Source of the DNA: Strigamia acuminata
Taxonomy: Eukaryota > Arthropoda > Chilopoda > Geophilomorpha > Linotaeniidae
Length of the DNA: 64,000 nucleotides
Direction: 5' to 3'
Assembly: GCA_949358305.1 (NCBI GenBank)
Contig: OX442314.1
Span: 20,143,060-20,207,059, forward strand
Both the position numbers and the translations under genes were made by a program. The notes under the pieces are model-generated. The model saw only the letters and a program-made list of their open reading frames with translations, did not search any database and had not been told where the DNA came from. Shown here one piece after another: positions 11,501 through 23,200 of this stretch (positions are counted from its first letter, which is position 1; every line of letters begins with the position of its first letter).

Positions 11501-12706
11501 CATTACAATTTCATCCTTAGGACTGATGACCTGTACCACATTATTCATAAAAAGCACTTTACACCCGCTGTCTACAATCTTTGGAACCGACAATAAGTGC
11601 GTATTTAATTTGGGCACGAAAAGTACATTTTCCAGTTTTACTTCTGCACGTTCCAATTGCAATGATATTTTACCTTTACCTGTCGCCTCTAATTCAGTCC
11701 CCTCGCCTGCTAAGCCAACCTTCTGATCCTCGTGTTCAAATTGGTTGAATCTGTCTTTATCTGAAGACATGTGGCTTGAAGCGCCAGAATCCAGTAACCA
11801 TTCAAGCAAAATATTTGCGTATTCCGGCTCCTTTTGCTTCTGAAATACGTGAAAGGTGAACTGGGGTAGAGGGAGATCAATTGCTACCGCGGCCGCTTCT
11901 TTCTTCGGTGTACCTCGCCCCCGAGTAGACGGTTTGGACTTCTCTTCAGTTCGTCCTTTCTCTTCTTTTGGACGCCAGCAATCTCGTGCATAATGTCCAG
12001 GGCGATTGCAGTTATAACACTTGAAGTTACTCTTTTTCCTTGCTTTGTATGCGCTCTCAGATGCACTTTCTCGCCCAAAATCTTGGTTTCCGCGTCGATG
12101 TTCGCGTTCTTCTTGCTTGAGTTGTGCGCAGACATCATCCAAAGTGAGTGCTTTGTTCGCTCCTAATGCTTTCTTCATTACATTAAATTCCGATTTTAAT
12201 CCATGTAAAATGTATGTCATTTCTCTGTCGGAAAGAACTTTGCCTAGTTCTGCACTCTTTGTTGCGAGAGCTTCGGATCGGTCCATATATGTGTCTATAT
12301 CTTCGCTCTTGCCCATCTTTAATTGCGCAAGTTCAAACGTTAAATCAATTTTTTGATCTTCTATGCGGCCAGCCATGTGCGTTTCAATCTTTTTCCAGAG
12401 CTCTTTGGCGTTCTCTTCCATGCTGTACCGCATCGCTTGTTGGGTTGACAATGTTAAAGCGATGATTGTTAGTGCCTGAGAATTCTTTTTGTCCCACGTT
12501 TGCCATTTTACAAGGTCGTCGGCGTAATTTGCTGCTCCGACTTCTGGTTTAGCGGGACCGTCATCAATGATAGCTTCTTGCCAAATTTCCTTCACTTTGA
12601 GTATTCCGCGGACTTTCATTCTCCACAAGAAATAGTTGGTGTTTGTAAGTTTTTCAACTGTTGCCATGTTTCCAATTCCCGAATCCGTCGCCATTTTTTG
12701 CTGCAC
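8539..12706 (-). pseudogene. Copia-type LTR retrotransposon gag-pol, one frameshift
   Basis: Two long minus-strand frames make a complete Ty1/copia polyprotein order. Gag and a CCHC knuckle (CYNCNRPGHYARDC) lie in 12706-11990. Protease follows (LLDSGASSHM, about 11790), then the GAG-pre-integrase and the integrase core (DDLSRK, SDNGGEF). Reverse transcriptase has the copia-style YVDD box (about 9480), and RNase H has the ADASWDTG motif. The frames separate in the C-terminal part of integrase near 10837: a TGA follows the first frame and the next frame continues after a one-base slip. It would otherwise be a full-length coding element, so the insertion looks fairly young. It sits between genes A and B inside duplicated DNA and supplies no host function. 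Confidence 0.93.
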
Positions 12707-13200
12707 TTAATAATGGATAACCGGATCAAAATACTATTTTTAATTTGAATCAATTCGATACTTAACTTCAGTTGTGCCTTGTAAATCCAGGCACACAAAA
12801 TTCACGAACAATCCCTGATTGCGGTTGTTTTCCCCGCACGTTTCGTCTGTATTTCGTCTTAATCGCTTGTCGTGCACGCTGCTTGGCTGTACACCGTCGC
12901 CCGTACGTCGTTTTTGCGTCTTGTACGTATCGTCGACGTTCACGAATCGTTTTCCTTCGTCTATCAAATCGTTCGCACCGCTAATCGGAAATTTATACTT
13001 TACTAAGCTTAAATTGGGCTTATATTGCTTTTCTAGCCGCCCTAAGAGTCAGTCTTTCGAATTTTGAAATCAGCAGATTACTCTTCTGCTAGAATTTCCT
13101 TCTACCATTACAATAAACCGATAGATTTACCTTCTAGCGAATTCGCGAACACTGTTTTAAGTCGCTACAAAATGCCACAAATAACATCATTTATTTGTTG
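12707..13200 (-). other. Copia 5' leader or flank, no LTR recognised
   Basis: This is where the 5' LTR and primer-binding site of the minus-strand Copia element should lie. The stretch is unusually CpG-rich (about 12830-12970) compared with its neighbours, but I see no match to the 8250-8472 segment. Either the 5' LTR has been lost or it has diverged beyond recognition by eye. Confidence 0.4.
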
Positions 13201-13212
13201 ATGTTATATAAT

Positions 13213-13692
13213 TGCAAATTTTACGAAGATATGACGTAAAATACTAATTGTATGAATAACAAATAAACGATGTTACTCTCCCACCCGTTTGGAGACCTCA
13301 ACCTGTAACATTGATATTAGTTACAGTACCGGTATTTCTCTAAATAAATGATTTCAAAGATTGAAATTGAAATTGAATGATTTAAAGAAATAATTTTTGG
13401 ATTTATTTTCTTCAGCAAGAAACTAAAAGTTTGTGGAAGTTCGCAGTTAAATCTCATCGTAATAATGTCTTTATTTGAATAAAGGATTGTTATTAAAATA
13501 ATAAAGCTGAATGTTAATAAACTGGTCTGATTATTTTTTTAAAAAAACTGATGCCCACATACAGCACGCCCCCTGGCAAAAGTTTCTTTAAAAGTACTGA
13601 ATTAACTTTGACAAACCATAAATAACATCACTTATTTGTTATTCATACAATTAGTATTATATGTCATACGTCATATCTTCGTAAAATTTGCT
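13213..13692. mobile_element. Foldback/MITE with about 60-bp inverted arms
   Basis: The left arm (13213-13280: GCAAATTTTACGAAGATATG, continuing with AATAACAAATAAACGATG) is repeated in reverse complement at about 13623-13692. The same arm sequence occurs at 692-750 and 17157-17213 in the duplicated blocks. It is non-coding. Confidence 0.65.
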
Positions 13693-13929
13693 ATTTTTAG
13701 TGCATATTTTTATTTTTAATACCATAAAATGGAATTTTTAGTGCATATTTTATGTGCATAAAACGAATTTTATTTTACATATATATCCGAGATCTAAATA
13801 TTTCGAATGATTTAGTATTGATGCTATAACTTTGTTATTAAACCAACTATATCAAATTTGATTCAGGATACACTCATAGAAATAAAAATATGATTTATGT
13901 TTGTTATTACAGAATTAAACACGTATTAA

Positions 13930-14034
13930 CTGTTACTGAAATTAATGTCCATATTAAAATTTCCTTTGTATAAAAGCACATTAAATCAAAGTGAATTTAG
14001 TGTGCTATATTATCATGTTGTAAGAGTCACTAGG
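13930..14034 (+). promoter_or_regulatory. Conserved proximal promoter of gene B
   Basis: TATAAAAG at 13969-13976 lies 66 bp before the ATG. It is preceded by the block GAAATTAATGTCC and AAAATTTCCT that also precedes genes A and C. This is the clearest TATA box of the set. Confidence 0.6.
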
Positions 14035-15917
14035 ATGAATACAAACATAATTTTTATTTTTTTGATTGTTTTCATTGAAGCAGTGATAGAAGTAATGATT
14101 AATTGATTCGATATTATTTTCAGATTTTTTTTGCTTTTTTTGCGGAATTTTGATTGTTTTATTTTCATTCTGTGTGTGAATTTAATTGTTTTTTTTTTCA
14201 GGGAAAATCCCACTACGCACATACAAATGGAAGACTCGAACATATACTGCAGGGTAAGTAAATAAAATCACGGACTAACTGTAGTCAGTAGGCGCATTCA
14301 TAAAATTAATTTTTAAACTCTAAACCTGCACTTTTCCTAAATTAAATCCAAAACTGACTGCACTCAAAACATGTTTTAACAGTTATTTAACTTATTCAAT
14401 GTGGAGTTTTGTTTCAGCGATTACTTTGCTACTTTTGAGGCGCAATTGCAACAATTGTTCAAAATCATTTAAAAAAGATTCAAAAATTCAACGATTCCAT
14501 AAGAAATCACTCATTAAAATTTGTGGACAACAAATATCAGCTTTCTAACGGCAGCAGTCATTTTTTTATTCCTGACCTAGAACTCAATCTGAAATCCCTG
14601 ATCAAGTTAAACAATCATTTTATCGTTAAGCAAATTGCATTCATAAACAAGACATTACATCTATTACATTCTTGTAAGACAAAAGTTTAGACGAAAATGA
14701 ATTGAATGCTCCTAATCAATGAGGCATCAAATGAACAAATTTGGGATGATGCTCAAATGGCTAAATACCTAATGGCAAAATTATGTGTTACAGCTGAAGT
14801 GGTGTTATATTCGGATTTTTCAGCAATGTTTCACAAATTGCAGTTTTTAAAGAAACTCGAATACAACACCATGGTGTTATTTTTGGGTGAAGACGGTAGC
14901 CATTCACCATCAAAACTTGAATATATATTTACAATTTACAAAACATTTTGTGTATTTTCTTTAAAATAATTATGACAAACTTGAAGACATCGACGACTAT
15001 TTAGAAAGACATCCACACCACCATAATCATCACCACGAAAAAACTAAAACTGCTAAATGGCCAAGACCCAGAGGCGATGTAAGGCAAATACAGTCACAGT
15101 CAATACCTGATAAACCTTAACTATAAATCACACCCACCAGAATCTATATCAACGGACGAGCGATGCTGACAGAGTGAATGCAACAGTAGCATACTATAAG
15201 ACAAAGAAATTGCAAAAAATTCTTCTTCAAGCCCTAGAAGAAAATGACAGTTATGGATACCCAAAGAAAAAAATACATTTCAATCCAAACTCTCAAAACA
15301 TATTTGGAAGAGAACTAAAAAATGTAGAAGGTAGGTTGCACTGGTGGACACCTCGCCACCAGTGTCTGATAATGATACAGTCGAACCTAGTTATAACGAA
15401 CCGCAATATAACAATTTTTTTTTCGTTTTAACGAATACTTAAAAATGGCTTGGTTGGTTGGTTGGTTGGCCATTGATCGCCATGTTAGAAAATTTTGATA
15501 TCAAACTTTTATTATAACAAACAGAGTTTTCGGGTCAATTGCCGATTCGTTACAACAAGGTTCGACCGTATTGCCATCAGTTTAATCAACTTAAGAATCA
15601 AGTAATATACAGTAAATGCTCCAAATTTAAAATCTTAAATACCTGTAGATTCAAGTTCTGATTCCGATTCAGCTGAATTGACTCATGGTCAAGAACAACA
15701 GCAAAAGAAACATCATCACTCAACAGCTGAATTGACTCATGGTCAAGATCAACAGCAAAAGAAACATCATCACTCAGCACTCGCTGGGTCAAATAAGGGA
15801 AATGAGAGAACCAAACAACTTCAAACTTCAGGAGGTGGATTTAACGCAAATATCAATCAGAATAATGCATTCTCTCCCACTTTTGGAAATTTGGGTAGCA
15901 TAGGCCACATTGGATAA
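14035..15917 (+). CDS. Gene B: secreted His-rich protein, paralog of gene A
   Basis: Exons 14035-14091, 14202-14253, 14987-15078, 15141-15330 and 15649-15917 join in frame to about 219 residues. Exon 1 is a signal peptide (MNTNIIFIFLIVFIEAVIE). Exon 3 contains RHPHHHNHHHEK, a strong His cluster. Exon 4 is the counterpart of the first part of A exon 4 (AYYKTKKLQK, LLQALEENDSY) and ends at a GTAGGT donor where A reads on. Exon 5 starts with DSSSDSDS. It then has a 54-bp tandem duplication giving two copies of AELTHGQxQQQKKHHHS, and it ends with the family tail GGFNANINQNNAFSP. B lacks the long Asp-Ser and Pro-Tyr region of A. Function is not recognised; the His clusters suggest metal or surface binding (inference). 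Confidence 0.75.
15378..15568. mobile_element. pogo/Tigger-like MITE in intron 4 of gene B
   Basis: The ends CAGTCGAACCTAGTTATAAC (left) and GTTACAACAAGGTTCGACCG (right) are inverted repeats flanked by TA. CAGTCGAACC with TTATAACGAAC is typical of pogo-type ends. It is 191 bp and non-coding. A (GGTT)n stretch lies inside. It occupies most of intron 4. Confidence 0.75.
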
Positions 15918-15939
15918 ACAAAATATGAGGGTAAGCGCA

Positions 15940-16200
15940 AAACCTCAAAAGGGCGACGCTCAAAAGAGCGACAGATTCTCTTTTTGCGACCGTCATAAGA
16001 TCGACCGATCAAAAGATCGACAGTTTAAAAGAGCGCCGGATCAAGAGAGCGCCGGATCATAAGAGCGCCGGATCAAGAGATACATTAAAACGGGAATACT
16101 TCGCAACGACGTATCGAAATAGTGGTACGTCGCTCGTACAATCAGTCGCTCTCTTGCAGTATGTCGCTCTTGTGATCAGTCGGTAGCCAAACATATACAC
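15940..16200. repeat. AAAGAGCGcc/GTCGCTC iteron cluster
   Basis: At least eight short copies of AAAAGAGCGAC or AAGAGCGCCGGATCA lie on one side and GTCGCTCTT forms on the other, so the block can fold on itself. It is related to the clusters at 560-660, 1376-1450 and 17030-17120. It lies just after the stop of gene B. No gene is seen. Confidence 0.6.
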
Positions 16201-16339
16201 ACACCGTGTTCATGTGTGTATGCTTATACTGTATAATGACATAATCCCAATGGAGGAGTATGACATAGAATGACTACGACGCAAAAAAAAAACCTAAGTT
16301 ATTTATATCATGTGCCAACATGGCTGAAGAAGACCACTA

Positions 16340-17490
16340 GTTCTGTGTAAATAAAATTAAATAAACTCCAAGAAAATTAAATAAAACAAAGAAAATTTAA
16401 AAAAATCAACGAAAATTAGTAAACTAAATCAAAGAAAATTAAATAAAACAAAGAAAATTTAAAAAAATCAACGTAAATTAGTAAACTAAATCAAAGAAAA
16501 TTAAAGAAAATCAAAGAAAATTAAACTAAATCCAAGAAAATTAAACTAAATCCAACAAATTGCAACAAAATAAATTGCCAAATAAATGTACCAAAAAATT
16601 ACCTATACTCTGACCAACTGTAACTTGGGCCTATTTCCCATTGGATGAGCCTTTTCACTTGTGTAGAGATACCGGTACAAAAAAAAAATCAAACCACCAC
16701 AATTGCATTACAATGTACAGACGTAATCAATTACCTATCCTAGAAAATGGTTTGCTTTCCAGACAAAGCAAGCAATAAACTGAAAAAACATGAATGTTGA
16801 AATAAACCAGCATAATCTTTATTTTATGACTTGCAGATACACTTTCTGATAAAATACAAACAATATTACATCATTTCAATGATAAAAATAATAAAACAAA
16901 TTTAAAACCAAACTGAACTATTTTTCCTGGTGGTAGCACACAGACCACAGTTAGGAGTAATGAGGCTCATCCAATGGGAAATAGGCCCAAGTTACATTTG
17001 GCCAGAGTATAACAATCAACATTGTTGCTGTTATTGTCGCTTTTTTTAATATCGCTCTTTTGGAGCGTTGCTCTTTTGTTGGGCACTATTGTCGTGGCAC
17101 TCTTCTGAGAGGCGCTCTTTTGACTCTTCATCACGGTAAGTGGTAAATTGAAGATCTTGCAAAGTTAAGATGCAAAATAGTAAATGTATGAATAACAAAT
17201 AAATGATGTTACTTTTGGAGGCCTCACCCTGTAACATTGATATTTGTTATTTGTCTAAATAAATGATTTATATAAATTTTATATTTATTTCTTCAGCTTG
17301 AAGCTGGGTGCTCGCATGAAGAAATGGCGCATTCTGTATTTTCATATTTTATTGTTGTCTTTATTAAGTAAAGGATTATTTTACAATAATTAAATTGTTT
17401 GTTTAACAAGGTTAATTAACTATAGTCTGATTATTCTAAAAAATAGGACTGGTTAGTGGTTAGCCAGAGACCAGATGGCCTGGCGGGGAT
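16340..17490. repeat. Segmental duplication, right copy of 1-1020
   Basis: The A-rich repeat, the TACTC MITE, the CGCTCTTTTGA cluster and the following AT-rich spacer occur in the same order and orientation as at 1-1020. By eye most positions match, with small indels. This gives a unit of about 16.4 kb between copies, which includes the Copia insertion. Confidence 0.75.
16606..17009. mobile_element. 404-bp TACTC-type MITE, right copy
   Basis: This copy is complete. It begins TACTCTGACCAACTGTAAC, ends GTTACATTTGGCCAGAGTA, and has TA on both sides. The terminal inverted repeat is about 44 bp. It is the intact version of the element at 155-554. Confidence 0.85.
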
Positions 17491-17499
17491 TTTCTATAA

Positions 17500-19220
17500 A
17501 ATACTGTATTTAGGGACATACAGAACTTAAAAGAAAGCCTGTCTCAGACATCAGTTAGCCGTGTGGATCAACACAATACATGGTGTAAATGATGTCAGGC
17601 AACTGATCCCTAGTGATGGATTGAGGAAATTCATCGATTGACGAGTTGCGCTAAAAGTAAACATTTTCGTAATATTTGATTGTCAATTTGAATAAGTTAA
17701 AACTACAATTTTTCATAAAATTTATTTAGTAGAAAAACGTACAAAAAACAAAAGTTTAGCTTTTCAAAAACCTTTGCTATTCCCTTTAAGTTTTAAATAA
17801 ATCTGAAAACAATCAAATATCCATCAATAGATAATAAACACTCAACAAGTAAAACAAAAAAACTACGTTTTTGAAAAAGGCTTTTACGCTGTATCCCTGC
17901 GAAATTGGAATCCAGAATAAAAATTTGGCAATTGAAGGATCGTTTTTTAGCAAAAAAAAAAAATAAATAAAGTTAAGATCAAAAAATTGTTGGCACCCTT
18001 TGAAAGAGCGGCAAATTCTGCACAGGAAACATTTTAAATATTCTAATCGGTTCATTTTTCATATTTTTGGTTTTTTTATGGTCAAATTCAAATTTCCCAC
18101 TAAATTTGACATGCGGTCGCTGGCTACAATCGTAAAAAAACGTACTTTTCCTTTACCGAATCAAAAGAAAAAATATACAGGCTCGTGCTGAATGCAATTT
18201 CCAATCGAATGAGACTGGTTTCAGAATTTTTAAATCCCTTTTTAGTACCGAAAACATCAAAATTCGTATCGGGCGAACATTTTGGCATCCATTAAAAAAC
18301 ACGGGTTCCGCCAGGTGGCGCCCAGCTTACAGTTTGCCGTAAATCAGAGTTTTCAGCATTCGTACTTCCAGTCCACAGCACTTAAAAATGAGTCTTTTTT
18401 TTTCTTTTATTTTATTTTATTATAATGTGTGGAATGACCTGTTCTAGGGCTTGACGTCAACCAAAATTTAATTTTTTGTTATGCTGAATTGATTTTTGGA
18501 AAAAACACCCAAAATTAGGCAAACCGGAAGTTGAAACACACACACAAACGTACAAGGTAAGTTAAATAAAAGCCTTTAAAAAACAATAATAAAACACTAA
18601 ACTCATGTAAATTCGACAGTAAATCCGACAACACTAAAAATCAACGATGAAGGATAATAACTTCGTGCAACGTTGCGCGACAGCATCCATGAGCTGAAAG
18701 TCCACAAAAAAATGCAAACTGACCCGTTGTTTGTGGTACAACTTCTAGCGTACAATGGACTGTACTTTTCTGCAGCCGGAGAGTGTCTTTGCGAATCTAA
18801 CAACTCCCACCAATTCCGCAATTGTGGAAATGTCCGGCAACTTAGGTTTGGCATGAGAGCTCAAAAGCGATGAAAGAGAGGCAAATGGAACAGCTGCTGC
18901 AACATGACTAGGAAACAATGTCATACTGTTGGCTACGAAAATGAGCTGCAGAAAAAACGCTAGGAATTAAAGCAAGAACTTTGTTTATTAAATAAGTTTA
19001 ATTAAAACACGACAATTAAAAACGCCGGCAAAGTAAACTTAACATTAAAAGACCCTGAAAATGAAGACGCTGGCAGCATCAATAAATTTTTATTTATTTT
19101 TTAATTTAGTTTTGTATGATTTTATAATTTTAGGCTGCCTGATGTACGTATATGAAAGAGGATGTACTGAAACCAAAACTGGATTAATTTGGATAAAATC
19201 AATGGGCACGGTATGGTATT
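17500..19220. other. Intergenic between genes B and C, no recognised gene
   Basis: Sequence at 17760-17860 and 18570-18660 together matches 1215-1360, so about 700 bp (17865-18565) has been inserted into this duplicated copy. Short open frames at 18000-18191 and 18673-18873 on the plus strand have no recognisable domain. I do not call a gene here. Confidence 0.45.
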
Positions 19221-19226
19221 TTTATA

Positions 19227-19990
19227 CAGGGTGGACAAAAAGTATGGTTCACAGTAAATAATTCCCAAACTGTTGTAGTTGTTGATTCAGCAAAATGATT
19301 TTAAGGTTAGTTTTTTGGGGGAAATCCAATTATGACATCGAACTTGACTTCTGAGGTCATCTTCAAGGTCATCCATATTGTAACTCGAGAACCGTGACAG
19401 GTAGAGCAAAAAGGTGAATGAGAAAGTTGTAGAGCATCATCCAATTAGTCTAGAACCATTCTTAAAAAAATTATTTCATACTGAAAAGTTTTGAGAAAAA
19501 AGGTCTGAAACATTAGTCTACTCAGCATTGTAACTCAGCTTTGTAACCTAAAAATATAGAGGCAACCAAGCTAATCCTCAATTAGGACACTTTATTTGGT
19601 TATACTTGTAAGTGGAAAAGAGGAAACACAAAAGAAAAGAAATAATTTATTTTGGAAATACATTCCAACATGATAGTTTTAGGTTGCAAAGCTGAGTAGA
19701 CTAACGTTTCAGACCTTTTTTCTCAAAATTTTTCAGTAAGAAATAATTTTTTTAAGAATGGTTCTAGACTAATTGGATGATGCTCTACAACTTTCTTATT
19801 CACCTTTTTGCTCTATCTCTCACGGTTCTCGAGTTACAATATAGATGACCTTGAAGATGACTTCAGAGGTCAAGTTCGATGTCATAATTGGATTTCCCCC
19901 AAAAAACTACCCTTACAATCATTTTGCTAAATCAACAACTAAAACAGTTTGGGAATTATTTATTGTGAACCATACTTTTTGTCCACCCTG
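19227..19990. mobile_element. 764-bp foldback element with about 330-bp inverted arms
   Basis: The left end reads CAGGGTGGACAAAAAGTATG and the right end is its complement (CATACTTTTTGTCCACCCTG), flanked by TA. The arms match almost completely over roughly 330 bp each, leaving a short centre near 19570-19660. The TA duplication and CAGGGTG ends fit the IS630/Tc1/mariner superfamily. There is no transposase ORF, so it is a non-autonomous foldback. Confidence 0.85.
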
Positions 19991-20231
19991 TATACAACAA
20001 AACATTTGATCACGCAACATTGCAAAATATTTGATTTGAACAATAATGGATCATTCTAAGAAAATATTATTACTTTAACAAATAATCAAACACTCTTACT
20101 TTACAATACTCATAACGGTGAATTTATTACATATTTAAATAAATAGAATACAACAAAAAATAAAAATCATAAAATCCAACACGAAACAATTCTTAATAAA
20201 AAAACAGGTTAAATTAAATTTTTGATTTTGC

Positions 20232-23200
20232 TCATAAGCTAGCTTTTTGAATTGTGCTTCTAGATTGTAGTTCTAACTTATTTTCCATTTGTGCTGCATT
20301 GAGGTATCGAATTCTTATAAATGTCCGGACTCTACTGTAACAAGAAACAATCTTTTTTTGAACAGATGGGTATTTTTTTGAAACAGTATTTTCTAATTCT
20401 TTCACAATCCCTTTTCTTTTGTTTAGGTCGTTTCCATGTAATTGGTAAAACAAAACTTCGAATTCCTTAACAAGTTGCAGCCAATCAGCAGATGGTTCGA
20501 ATAAACCACCGTTTGAAGACACTATTTGAAGCCAAGAAGGTGTGTCCGTTGAAACTTGGGAAATTTTTTGTCCTAATGATGGATCAATGTCGTTGCATCT
20601 GAAGGCAATGTAGCCTGCCATATATTTCAGGCCATCATGCTCGGATTCAGGTGTACTCGATTTTTCCAGTGATTGTACGTGTATCCAAAAATTCTTGAAG
20701 TAGTTGTTGAATGTCAATTGATTCGTTGAAGTCATCATTTAATGTTGCTTCTGCTAAATCGTTGCTACGTTCATCCGGAATTGAATTGGAAAGAATGGTT
20801 GACGATGAAAGTTTGTCAGGTTCAACTTCAGCCTCAACAACACGACCAACAGATATGTTGCTGCAGTTGGCACCCAAGAGGAGTAAACGAAGGCGATTTT
20901 TGAACTCTGCTGGAAGTGGATGGTTGTAAAAGTGCCCCGTACCCCTGATGTCCGAAAATGAATGTTCAAGGCAATCTTGATTTAATCGTCGTGTCAAAAT
21001 ATATTTAAATTTTTTTTTGCCATGTCCTGATGTAATCCCTTGAGGGATTTTATTGATTGTAATACACCTCGTTGGCAAGGTAATAATGATCTTTTTTTCC
21101 AAATCTGCTAAAAAAACATTAATTGATCCATCTGATTTAAAATTTCATTGTTTTTCCAGGTAATTTCCGTAGCCACTTCTCAGTTGATTTAATCGATCAA
21201 CAGATACATTTGAATTAAAAATATCAAAAATGTCATTAATAAGTTGAAATATTTTCGATGCTTCTTCATCCCGGAGGTAACGTGAAATGGCAGCAGCTGT
21301 TTTGGGTGAAAAAAGTTTAGCAGCATAAGTAAATCTGTCTGTCTCTAGTTTGTAGATGAATATGATGTCTCGTGATGTGCAAGCATGTTTTAAGTTCACT
21401 GTTCGTTTTTACTAATAATGTTTCAATTGTTTCTTTAGTTAAAATTCGTCCCAATGGAAGTTTAATGCCGTCGTCCAAGAAATGATTTCGTAGTAATTTG
21501 AGGAGGTGCGGAAAGTCGAGGAAAACCCATATGTTGTTGTTCGGTGGTGATGGATTTTTGAATGACCGATTTTAGTGATTGATGCCCAATGATTTCCAAA
21601 CTGTTGTTTTTTCCACCTAAATCCGACACACAAGCAACCACGTGTAAGTCACAATAATCGAGTTGTAATTTTGTAATAATGTCGAGTAGTATTTCTTTGG
21701 TCATGACAGCATCAAAATTGTAATAAATATGCTGTTTCCATTTAGCATATAGCCCTCTAATCATGGCTACTTGTACATTTGAATGTGGCCCGAATATCCT
21801 GTCACTTTGTCTGTCATATTGGATTCTTGAATCAATGTTCATTTCATCAAAGGATAACACAGTATTTTTCAATCTCCCGAAAATCTTGATTTTTTAGTAG
21901 GTCCAAAATACTTAAAAGAATTCCTGGGTCACATTGAAATCTAGAAGTCCACTGTCGTATGGTTGTGAGTCCTGGTAATAGAATATTAAGTTTGTCACGT
22001 ACGTATTGAAAAGATTTTATGCCCAGTGCTCGAACTGAGATAACTTTTATGATGTCTTCTTTTTGCCAATGAACAGTTTTTTTCTTTTTTTTGGACTTCA
22101 GGTGTTTAATTTGAGCTGCTGAGAAAACTCTTTTCAAGCATTTTAAATCATCTTCAGCTTTTTTGTTTTGATTTTGTTACTTTATTGAAGCCAACCATTT
22201 TGTCTTCCACTTGGTTGATCCGTGTTGCAAACATTTGGTTTGTTTATGTAGTTTTTGGACTTGAATTTGCAACAATTTAATGTTTTTCTTGTCAAGGGCT
22301 TGATTATTTTCCAGCTGTTTCTTTTCATTTTTTAATTCTTCTATTTGTCTTTGCAGGTCTTTAGTTTGGGCATCATGGCTAGGTGTAGCAAGAACCAATG
22401 AATCCACTTCATTATCTACGAGCTGACTCTCGTAGCTGACTCTCAGCTGTAATTTGGCTAGCAGTGTTTACTGTGACATCAAAATCCTCAGCTGTCAGCT
22501 GTTCGTCATACTGATTCCAAGTTCCTGATATAAACAAAATAATTGACTGGTTTATGTATGGATATAAATTTATGTAATTACAGTTAACAGTTTATTTTTT
22601 TCAGATTCTAATTTTTTTGTTACTTTTTGCAGAGAGTAATAAATTGTTTTCAAACTTTCATTTTGATTTTAAGGTCTCTTTTTGTAATATTACATATAAA
22701 ATTCACATTTTTGCTTAAAAACGCATTGTTGTGCTTAAAAAAATGTAAAATTGTGCTTAAAATGCCATTTTTGCGGAAAATATGCCGTTTTTGCGAATAA
22801 ATGCCATTTTTGCAAATAAAATGCCATTTTTGCTTATAAAAATGCCATTTCTAACATTTTCTCAATACTTGTAAATACATTTATTTCTAATTAATTTTTA
22901 AATTTGTAATTATGTGTTAACCTGGATGGCATCAAGTATTCACATTTATTTAGTTTAGGCTTTATTTATTAGATTGTCTCTAAACTGTTATTATAAAAAA
23001 TAATATTAGCCTATTTATTTTTATTTTGAGAAGCCAAATTTCCAAGGTGAGCAATGCATTCATTTAATTTGTACATTTTAAATTTTTATAATAAAAAATA
23101 AAATAAATCATGCACTGTTGATCAATTATTTCAATTTTATTTAGGCCTACTTATTGCAAATTTTTATTCAAGGTTACCTTCTAATCGTAGCAATGCATTT

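Noticed and set aside
11381-12465. Plus-strand open frames across the Copia gag region
   Set aside because: They are antisense shadows of gag-pol with no recognisable domains.
18000-18873. Two short plus-strand frames between genes B and C considered as exons
   Set aside because: No splice partners, no family motif and no paralog in the array. They lie in duplicated and inserted spacer DNA.
22690-22860. Regularly spaced short repeats that might suggest a CRISPR-like array
   Set aside because: The genome is eukaryotic, the units are degenerate, and there are no unique spacers of constant length.
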